Assembly (NCBI GenBank): GCA_029204225.1
Contig: CM055106.1
Location: 47,748,633 to 47,812,632 of the forward strand
Source of the DNA: Diphasiastrum complanatum
Lineage: Eukaryota > Streptophyta > Lycopodiopsida > Lycopodiales > Lycopodiaceae
DNA: 64,000 bases
Direction of reading: 5' to 3'
This document shows positions 56,521 to 64,000 of the stretch, piece by piece; position 1 is the first letter of the stretch; the number at the start of each line of letters is the position of its first letter. The notes below the pieces were generated by a model. The model saw only the letters and a list, made by a program, of their open reading frames with translations. It did not search any database and had not been told where the DNA came from. The translations under genes and the position numbers were made by a program.

Positions 56521-57214
56521 CGACGGAAGGGCCGACTCCTCGGCCCTTTTGCCCGGGGAAGGATGTTGCGCCCTGTCTTTGGTAAAGAGAGCTTACCGTC
56601 AATGTTGAGAGATAGTCTCTCCATTTTCAAGAGTTTATACTCTTGTCTTGATTCTTCAGAAATGAGCACACTTTGGAGTGCTTCCAGACTTGGTAGCTCC
56701 TCCTTAATGACATAACTCTGAACAAGGTTGTCATATTCCTCCTTTAACCCATTAAGTATGACTTGAACAAGTTCATTTTGGTTGATGGAGTCTCCTATGC
56801 ATGACAATTCTCTATGGAGGTCTTTAACTCTCATTACATAAACTGAAGCACATTCATCACTTCTCTGTACACTTTGAAAAATTTGGTTTCTTAGTGTTAG
56901 AAGTCTAGAAGTATTTTTTGCCTCATAGATAGACTTGAGAGTATCCCAAGCATCTTTGGCATTAGTACAAGCACCAATTTCTCTTAAGATGTCATTTGAG
57001 ACATTCATCTTAATATAATGTAGAGCCATCCTGGCTCTCTTTTTGTACTTTGGAATTTCTTGAGAAATTTGTGGTTCTTCTTCAATGCCAAGTACAATAT
57101 CCATTACATCTTGTAGTATTAAGACAGATTCCATTCTAACCTTCCAAATTGAATAATTGGAGGTTGACAATCTTTCACTTGCTTCTAATAGAAAGACACC
57201 CATTGAAGTCATAA
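56511..57214 (-). pseudogene. copia gag, C-terminus truncated
   Basis: Minus strand from MTSMGVFLLEASERLSTSNY (an earlier Met at 57338 is open but looks like leader). Copia gag hallmarks follow: SIWKVRMESVLILQDVMDIV, ARMALHYIKMNVSNDILREI, AKDAWDTLKSIYEAKNTSRL, LTLRNQIFQSVQRSDECASV, YVMRVKDLHRELSCIGDSIN, VILNGLKEEYDNLVQSYVIK. About 230 codons are open. The zinc knuckle and all pol are missing where it meets the RT fragment at 56511. Confidence 0.85.
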
Positions 57215-57956
57215 AGAATGATGGAAATAAAAAAAGATGGATGAAAGAATTGCTTTTCTTCTCACTATAGGAACCAATCAAGGTTACAGAACCAAATCCT
57301 ATGTAAGACTTAGCAAAAAACTGTGAGATAGATCTCACTAGCTTGACAATCTCTCTAAAACAAGATTTGAATCATCAAAAAAGATGAAGTATTGCAAAAG
57401 TTATGGTTCTCTGAATTTCACACATGTGAGATATTCCAAAAATGTCAAATTGACTCAAATACAATCTATTTGTATGAAACAATTTGCCTAGAGCCTATAA
57501 GTTTTGTCTAAATCACATATAGCTGAGATTGTGTAGCTTCTGGATGATTTTTGTGATCATTCAAGCAATAAATGACATGTACACATGATTTTCCACAGGT
57601 CTAGGCACCTAACCTACGACTCTTCAAAAGCTTATAACTTCTGATTGGCTTATTCAACTATCATGATTCAAATTGCATCAGATTCTACACATTTTTAGCT
57701 TTTTAGTGGGCTAATTTGCTTGAAATTTTTTATCTGAGGTGAGAGAGAACCACCAATCTGAAAATGGGCGGATTTTACATGTGCCAGCACCTGAAATTCC
57801 GTACAGTACCTAATCTGGCCCAATCAATGTGGTTTGAAACTCAGAATCACAAGAAAACTGCAAACTAGCTAGAAGGTAGAATCTAGACAATTCCTAGCTT
57901 GAAATCTGATCAGATCTGCAAACTTTTTGATTAGATTTGCTTGTAAAACTTAGGTA
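57215..57956 (-). other. 5' leader of the minus-strand copia
   Basis: Non-coding DNA between the primer site and gag. Confidence 0.55.
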
Positions 57957-57969
57957 GGCTCTGATACCA
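57957..57969 (-). promoter_or_regulatory. copia primer binding site (initiator tRNA-Met)
   Basis: Minus-strand TGGTATCAGAGCC, the standard plant copia primer site, directly next to the LTR edge at 57970. Confidence 0.92.
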
Positions 57970-58257
57970 TGCTGAATTCACACGTGTGGGACACCCTACA
58001 CATGTATTTTTGATCTCCTAAGCACAATAACACCATAAAGATCAGACTAGCATTGGTTGTCAATAGGAAAGCTGATCATACAAGCAATATTATTGTGTTA
58101 CAAGCAAGATCTATCAACAAAACATAAGACAAAGCATCATAAATGCCTCTACTCGACTAGAGAGAGAAAATAGAAAGTACAAAACTCGTGGAGAGAGAGA
58201 GAGCACAAAGAGCTTGTCTCCAAATTTGCATTACACACAAAATTCATCATTTTCTCA
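57970..58257 (-). repeat. 5' LTR of the minus-strand copia
   Basis: Starts TGCTGAATTC at the primer site and probably ends TTTCTCA near 58257, where gypsy pol sequence begins. No second LTR was found in the window, so the outer edge is inferred. Confidence 0.65.
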
Positions 58258-59430
58258 TTGAGAGTAAAGGGCAATCCACCAACAGTAGTCCAACACACCA
58301 TACCCTTGGTGGATGGACCAATCCCCAAGGTGAGTCGTTACTACCACTACAACCCAAACTATACGGAGTTGATCAAGCAGGAGCTGCAGAAGCTGTTAGA
58401 TTCATATTTCATTTATGAAATCGAACACACAAAATGGGTATCACCGATAGTTATAGTACCCAAGAAGAATGGCAAAATGCGAATCTGTGTGAATCTAAAG
58501 GCGCTAAATGTAGTCACCAAAAAGGATCATTTTTCTTTACCATTTATGAAAAGTGTCCTTGACAAAGTAGCTGGAGCCGAAGCCTATAGTTTTCTAGACG
58601 GCTTCAGCGGTTACAACCAGGTGAAGATAGCACCCCAAGACTAGCATAAGATAGCATTTGCCACGGAATGGGGAACCTATGCTTATAAGTTAATGCCATT
58701 CAGACTTTGCAATGCCCCAAGCACTTTCCAGTGTGTCATCTCGGTGGCATTCAAAGAGTATTTGCAAAAATTTCTAGAAATTTTCTTGGACGGTTGGTGC
58801 ATGCATGGACCAGACTCAGAACACTTATCCAATTTGGAGAAGGTGCTACAAAAATGCTGCAACTTTTGGATCTCCTTGAATCCGGAAAAATGTCAATTTT
58901 GGATTACACATGGCTTGATTCTCAGCCATATAGTATCTAGACACAGGGTCGCCATAGACCTATCAAAGATCAAGATCATTGTTGGTCTACCACCACCGGG
59001 GACGATCCACAAAGTCTACATCTTCATGGGTGATGCTATCTATTATAGGATCTTCATTCTAGATTTTGCGGAGTTAGCCCGACCAATTAACAAACTCACA
59101 ATGGATCTACATTGGAACGAGGAAGCCCTAAAGGCTTTCCAAAAGTTTAAAGATGCATTGGTTTCAGCACCAATCTTACGTCCACCAAATTGGTCCATTG
59201 AGTTTCATGTGCATACGGACGCATCGAAGTATGCAGTTGGAGCAGTCTTAACCCAGCCAGGTGAACACAAAAAGGATTTTCTAATCCGATTTGCAAGCCG
59301 ACAGCTCAGTGATACAGAAATGAACTATTCAACCACAGAGCGGGAAGCACTGGCAATGATCTATGCGGTTAAGAAATTTCGGCATACCTGATGGCCACAC
59401 ATTTTGCTTTTTATATGGACCATCAACCAT
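58258..59430 (+). pseudogene. gypsy C-like RT and RNase H start
   Basis: Plus strand: VKGNPPTVVQHTIPLVDGPI, KVSRYYHYNPNYTELIKQEL, WVSPIVIVPKKNGKMRICVN, AYSFLDGFSGYNQVKIAPQD, a TAG at 58642-58644, MPFRLCNAPSTFQCVISVAF, LEIFLDGWCMHGPDSEHLSN (FLDD has become FLDG, losing the second catalytic Asp), FWITHGLILSHIVSRHRVAI. RNase H: HWNEEALKAFQKFKDALVSA, FHVHTDASKYAVGAVLTQPG, MNYSTTEREALAMIYAVKKF. A frameshift follows and the MITE at 59433 cuts the next segment. Closest relative in the window is gypsy C. Confidence 0.88.
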
Positions 59431-59432
59431 TA

Positions 59433-59799
59433 GAGGAGTTTTGAGCTCCAAAAAGACCCTTTAAGAATTCGTGCAACATGTAGTTTATATTATTAAAATA
59501 TTATAGCACTAATACGTTTGACTTGCCATAACTTTTTAATCGTAGCTCAAAATATATCATGTAACATATCATTGGAAAGCCCTTGTTGAGTGCTTTCCAA
59601 TGCACCAAACTTTGCTAAATTCGGACTTACCACTAAAACGTTATGGCATTTTTAGTGTGGAATCAAAATGTGGACTCAAAAAGTTATGTTACGTAGATTT
59701 CAAATTTGAGTGTTTTGATTGGTCCATGTGTAAGAAAAAATTGAGAAAAAATACAAAAAGAATCTTTACAAAGGGTCTTTTTTGGATTTAGAACTCCTC
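59433..59799. mobile_element. 367 bp foldback MITE, copy 2
   Basis: Same length and near-identical sequence to 44543-44909, same orientation on the plus strand, with TA at each edge. It breaks the RNase H coding sequence just after the DHQPL residues. Confidence 0.88.
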
Positions 59800-59875
59800 T
59801 AATGCCCTTGCTCTATCTCGTTTACTCGTTCATCTTATATGCCTTTTGGCATGGAAAAGACGTTAATAAAGCTTT

Positions 59876-59878
<3 letters not shown>

Positions 59879-59935
<57 letters not shown>
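59879..59935. repeat. (CT)n microsatellite
   Basis: A nearly perfect CT run of about 55 bases. Confidence 0.95.
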
Positions 59936-59938
<3 letters not shown>

Positions 59939-60095
59939 CCCCAAACCCTAATCTCAAAGAAGCCCTAACTTGTCATGATTTTTTATCTTAAAGGTCACAC
60001 TTTGCATACCATAACACTCATGGTATATATAGTGTTGCAATCAAGATGACATTCATTTTATGAGATAACTTGAAATCACTAGATCGTTACTTCTG

Positions 60096-60866
60096 TTGTT
60101 GGAGTTTGATTTTCGGATAGTAGTCCACAAGGGAAAACAACACTACATGGCAGATCATGTGTCACAAATCAAGGGGAAGGAGGTTGCAATCCATCTCGAC
60201 GATGAGCTGGCTGATGCTGTCTTATTTTACATGGACACAGTACCAGAATGGGCTACCGACATTGTTGAATATCTAATGCAGGGCGAACCAGACAAATCAC
60301 TACCAAAGGCGGATCAGCGAAAATTGATCTTGAAAGCTAGATCTTATCAGCTGATTTGTCGGCCAATTGTATCGAAGAGGCCCAGATGGGATTCTTCGGC
60401 GGTGTAGTCTTCCTCATGAGACCACCGAAATCATCTCGCTTTCACATGAAGGCATGGGTGGAGGCCATTTTGCATCCGACATTATAGTTCGCAAGATCCT
60501 GCAATCAGGATGTTGGTGGCCAATGATTCATAAGGATACTGAGATTATCTAAGGAAGTGTGATGTGTGCCAAAGGGCAAGGAGGCCAACGAGATTGAATT
60601 ATGACCTACTACACCCAGTCTTCGAAAAGTGGGGATTGGATCACATCGGTCCAATTCACCCTGCAGCAAGAAGTACCCAGGCTCAATACATAATCGTGGC
60701 CACAAACTATCTCACCAAGTGGGTCGAAGCCAAGGCAGTAAGAGTAGCTGAAGCTAGGACCACTGCCAAGTTCCTTTACAAAAATATCATTATGCGCTTT
60801 GGATGCCCGGTGGAGACAGTCAACGATCGCGGAATTCATTTCATCAATGAGTTTCAAAAATGGTGA
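60096..60866 (+). pseudogene. gypsy RNase H tail and integrase N-terminal part
   Basis: LEFDFRIVVHKGKQHYMADH closes RNase H; the connector has ADAVLFYMDTVPEWATDIVE. Integrase zinc-binding motif: ISLSHEGMGGGHFASDIIVR, CWWPMIHKD and (frame changed) KCDVCQRARRP, with all H2C2 residues present. Core: EKWGLDHIGPIHPAARSTQA with the first Asp, IVATNYLTKWVEAKAVRVAE, TVNDRGIHFINEF with the second Asp. The reading stops at a TGA at 60864-60866 where an insertion begins. Frameshifts lie near 60370 and 60550. Confidence 0.85.
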
Positions 60867-61617
60867 ACTCCTACAACGTTTGTCGCAGGACGAACAAGAC
60901 ACGAAGGTCGAACGAGAATGATTCGCAACAGTCAACGTGTCTTTGACTTGAAGCACAACCGATTTGCGAATCGCAAACACACCTCTAGGACCACAAACCG
61001 CAAAAGGGACGCAAAACGAAAACTACGAAAAGAAACGAAAAGAACGAAAGCAAACGAGAGATTTCAAACGAGGAAAAATCTTTCGCACTGTCGGCTGGCA
61101 GCTCAACGGGCTTTACGCCCAGCTGAAACGAGTAGCAACGACAGAGACTAACTAACTAGTTGATTAGCATTAACTAGTCTTGTGATTCTACATTTAGCTA
61201 TCTTGTAAACTCCACATAGTGGAGGTATAAACGATCCTCTCTGGATCATAACTAGATGATGAGAATACAGAGATCCGTAAGAGACAGAGAGAGACGTAGC
61301 GAATAGAGTAAGAAAGCACAAAAACCATAGTTGTGCATGAAAGTCTGCCAACGAGCAGAACACAACGAAAGAGCAGAGAGTCATTCCGCCAACAAGTGAG
61401 ACACTGACGGTCTCGCTCTAAAACCAAACTGACTATATAGTCGGTCTATTTCATGTATCTCTTGGCCTTGTGCTGTATCTCTTGATTGCTAGAATAAAAT
61501 ATGTTCTGTGATGTGTAGTCAAGTGTTTGTGATCCCGTAAGAGCTTTCACATGAAAAGAGAATTCAAGGACAGAAAATTGTTTGCGAATCAGAAGAGTGG
61601 ACGAATACGAAACAAGA
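60861..61617. mobile_element. ~750 bp insertion in integrase core (possible solo LTR)
   Basis: It separates the second Asp from the Glu of the same integrase. It starts TGGTGAACTCC after CAAAAA and ends before AAAAAGC, so an A5 target duplication is possible but weak. The content is non-coding, with TGACTATATAGTC near 61430 as a possible TATA region. No partner copy is seen in the window. Confidence 0.5.
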
Positions 61618-62070
61618 AAAAGCATAATCAAGGTCCTGTTGGAAGAATTTTTTGTGATCCATAGAACCAGTACGCCTTATTATCCTCACGGTAATGGGCA
61701 AGCAGAATCATCCAATAAGATCCTGTGTAGCGTGCTCACGAAAATAGTTGAAGCTAACAGATCAGATTGGGAACACAAGTTGCATGCTGCTCTGTGGGCA
61801 TTCAGGACAACATATAAGATAAAGCACTGAGCAAACACCTTTCCAATTGGTGTATGGTTAGGATGCTATAATGCCAGTAGAGTTTTTAGTCCCTTCATTA
61901 AGGATTGCCCCAACGCAACATCTTAATAAATCCAAATCTCTACAACTATGTCATGAAGCTCTGCATAAACTCTGTGAAACACGCTTACTAGTTGTGCATG
62001 CACTGGTAGCTAAAAAACAAAGACACAAAGCATGGCACGATCGCAGGTTACAAAAGAAGGATTTTTTTTC
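61618..62070 (+). pseudogene. gypsy integrase C-terminal part
   Basis: IIKVLLEEFFVIHRTSTPYY and PHGNGQAESSNKILCSVLTK supply the catalytic Glu; then DWEHKLHAALWAFRTTYKIK, a stop, and MPVEFLVPSLRIAPTQHLNK, LHKLCETRLLVVHALVAKKQ, AWHDRRLQKKDF. The sequence breaks at about 62070, where a minus-strand protease region begins. Confidence 0.85.
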
Positions 62071-62079
62071 TTGAAACCA

Positions 62080-62430
62080 TGGCTCTTTGGTCAGTAGGTA
62101 TTTTATCCAGGTATTAGAATTGATCTTGACTGTGAAATCATGATTCTGTAGCATGATACGGTTCTATCCCCAGTCATGAAGAGCTTGTGATGTTTTGAGC
62201 CATGGTCTACCTAGTAGGACATTGTAAGATTGGAGAGAATCATGCAAGTCCAAGGCTACAAAATCTAGCATGAAACAAATTCTAGCTACTTTGGTATGCA
62301 CTTTGTTGGCTATGCCTAATGGTTTCACACTAGACCGGTCAGCTATCGTAAAAGGAGCATTTGCCATATGATAAAGCTTGGAGGAAATGATGTTCACTCT
62401 AGATTCTCCATCGACTATGGCTGATTCCTA
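62080..62430 (-). pseudogene. gypsy aspartic protease C-terminal half
   Basis: Minus strand: MNIISSKLYHMANAPFTIAD, SSVKPLGIANKVHTKVARIC, FMLDFVALDLHDSLQSYNVL, LGRPWLKTSQALHDWG. This is the second half of a plant gypsy retropepsin. The active-site region (DGESRVN at about 62400) has lost the usual DSG/DGG form. Confidence 0.75.
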
Positions 62431-64000
62431 CAGAAATCCTCGATGCATAATTGGAATGGTTACATGCTTGGATCTTTCTCCCAACCTACCCCTATTTGGT
62501 GGACTGGTTGTGATCCCTCTACCTCTCCATCTGGAACCAAATTGGTAGGGTGAACTTTAGGTTTTTCACTGCCTGGTCCATCTATATAAGTTTTCAATCC
62601 TTCCTAGAGGGTTGGATGCATTTTGAGCAGGGTGCCTAAGGGTATTTCTGACATGACTTCTCAATAGATCAATGAGGATAGCGGTGTGGTCCTTTTTAGC
62701 CTCCTTGCTATGAAAAGGAACTTCTAGCCCAGAATGTTCGTGCGCATTTTTTTCGGTTTCATGAATGAACTACAAGTAAACTTGGATCTACTAGGGAGCG
62801 AGGAGAAGTGGTTGGACATTGATCGTTCTCACCTTCGGGCTGATGTTGGTCATGCTCTCGGGCTGCCTCTCTGGCTTGGTCTAGGGCCTGGGCTTCTTTC
62901 ACCCACTCTTTCATGAGTCTAAAGTTACCTTGTTTAACGGTGGGCTTCGGGTATTTTCCTACATATAAGGAGCCGCATTATCCACTAACAGAACCGGTAG
63001 TGGCGGCGGAATTGAATAGCTCCTTCTCTTTTCATTTACGGGCTCTAGTCTGGATGAATATCGGCATCGTAGATGCCTTGGGCTCTTGGCCTCTCCTACC
63101 ATACTCATCAGGTGTAAAGGGGCAGGCCTCTCCTGTTTCTCCTTTCTTATTGGACATTTTAGATATGGGCGTCCATACCTGCAATCACGACATAATGGTA
63201 CAAAATTGTCATGTGGCTTGTTAGGGCACTCGACAATCCTATGGTTTTCTCCACATCCATAACACTTGACGGGAGGTCTAAATCCAGTACCTCTAAGCTG
63301 GTGGGCGTAGATCGATACCAAATCGCCATCCTCTATGTCTATGAAATGCACTGGGACAAAGTCTTGTGCTTCCTCCCAAGGATAGTAGGGTTATTCTGTT
63401 ACTTCGACCATGTTCAACTACTGGGCAACCGGTTGCAGATTTTGCACTACTAAGCCTTGGGTTCTAGGGGGAATGGGTAGTAATGCCAATCTAGGTGGTG
63501 GTTGGGGTAAGGCACCTTGACATTGTGCCAACGGGATGAAATTTGGTGTTGTGGTTGGGCTACTTGATTCCTGAGGTTGTATCGACATTCAGTTGTATTG
63601 TGATTGCTCATATTGTAGATATGGTAATATCGTGTAAGTCGCTCTAACCTTTGTCATAACTATGGGAACTCATTTCCTATGTGGTTGCCATAGAAGTGTG
63701 AACACCAGGTCGGTTCTCTCCTTGGATAGGCGTGGGTAGGTCCTGGTTGCATGCCTTTCAGATTTTGATCAACAATCACGGTAAGGTCAGTGGTGAGATT
63801 TTTAATATGCTCATTGCTCTACATGTGCAACTTCTCTATGGCGGATATGATGGTATCAATGCTATTGGATGTAGAGGCGGAAGCATCATCATGTAGCTTA
63901 CTGTTACATTTGGCTCTACATTATTTTCTGCGTCTTCGTTCTTGGTCGGAATTATTAGAGTCCAAACTGGTGCTTTTACTATCATCGTCTCTCTTAATGG
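62431..64000 (-). pseudogene. gypsy gag C-terminal region, runs off the window
   Basis: Minus strand: a CCHC-like knuckle VKCYGCGENHRIVECPNKPH and a following CRDCRYGRPYLKCPI block (62959-63351). These match the two Cys-rich blocks of gypsy C gag. Upstream pieces in other frames include NNSIDTIISAIEKLHM-like and REPTWCSHFYGNHIG-type sequence near 63700-63900. 62431-62950 holds a degenerate connector to protease. The capsid part is beyond base 64000. Confidence 0.65.

Noticed and set aside
1-64000. CRISPR arrays, rRNA and tRNA genes
   Set aside because: No regular repeat-spacer pattern and no rRNA words were noticed; the GGCTCTGATACCA near 57960 is a retroelement primer site, not a tRNA gene. 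I did not do a systematic tRNA scan.

Overview
This window looks like repeat-rich nuclear DNA of a land plant. The evidence is nested Ty3/gypsy and Ty1/copia LTR retrotransposons carrying plant-type primer binding sites (an initiator-Met type PBS in one copia, a tRNA-Asp-like PBS in one gypsy), a foldback MITE, and GT-AG introns of about 90-115 bp. I see no conserved host gene, rRNA, CRISPR or bacterial feature, and I cannot name the species. Almost every element is broken by deletions, frameshifts or stops.

Layout. 1-6394: gypsy element A (+), with a 5' LTR cut by the window edge, gag fused to RNase H by deletion, integrase, then a 2.6 kb extra ORF (aORF) before the 3' LTR. 7140-7600: copia integrase relic. 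8160-9738 and 16604-17795: an old gypsy relic B' (-), split by gypsy B1 (9744-16598, -), which has a perfect GTTGT target duplication, an aORF of about 3.3 kb and almost no pol. 17.8-23.2 kb: mostly unassigned DNA with a 107 bp hairpin, a frameshifted unknown ORF and about 850 bp of degenerate 7-bp repeats. 23.4-25.7 kb: copia pol pieces in opposite orientations.

26.2-32.2 kb is the least ordinary part. Four intron-containing genes alternate in strand: an intact three-exon gene of 262 codons, two damaged genes of unknown function, and a damaged five-exon transposase-like gene. They look like the cargo of one DNA transposon, but its ends were not found.

32476-39275: composite copia (+) with a perfect TACTG duplication and two partial pol copies. 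39290-55233: gypsy B2 (-), which carries the same aORF type as B1 and is interrupted by a 367 bp foldback MITE (44543-44909) and by a complete but deleted gypsy C (45185-52655, target duplication AGTGG/AGTAG). 55.26-55.9 kb: GCGGT-rich DNA. 56.15-58.26 kb: copia fragments, including a gag with PBS and LTR (-). 58258-62070: gypsy pol (+), split by a second MITE copy, a (CT)n run and a ~750 bp insertion in the integrase core. 62080-64000: gypsy pro and gag (-).

The two strongest leads are the long aORFs behind integrase in two diverged gypsy lineages, which share an architecture (helical N-terminal part, low-complexity middle, coiled coils, C-terminal W/PW-containing segment), and the four-gene alternating-strand block at 26-32 kb.
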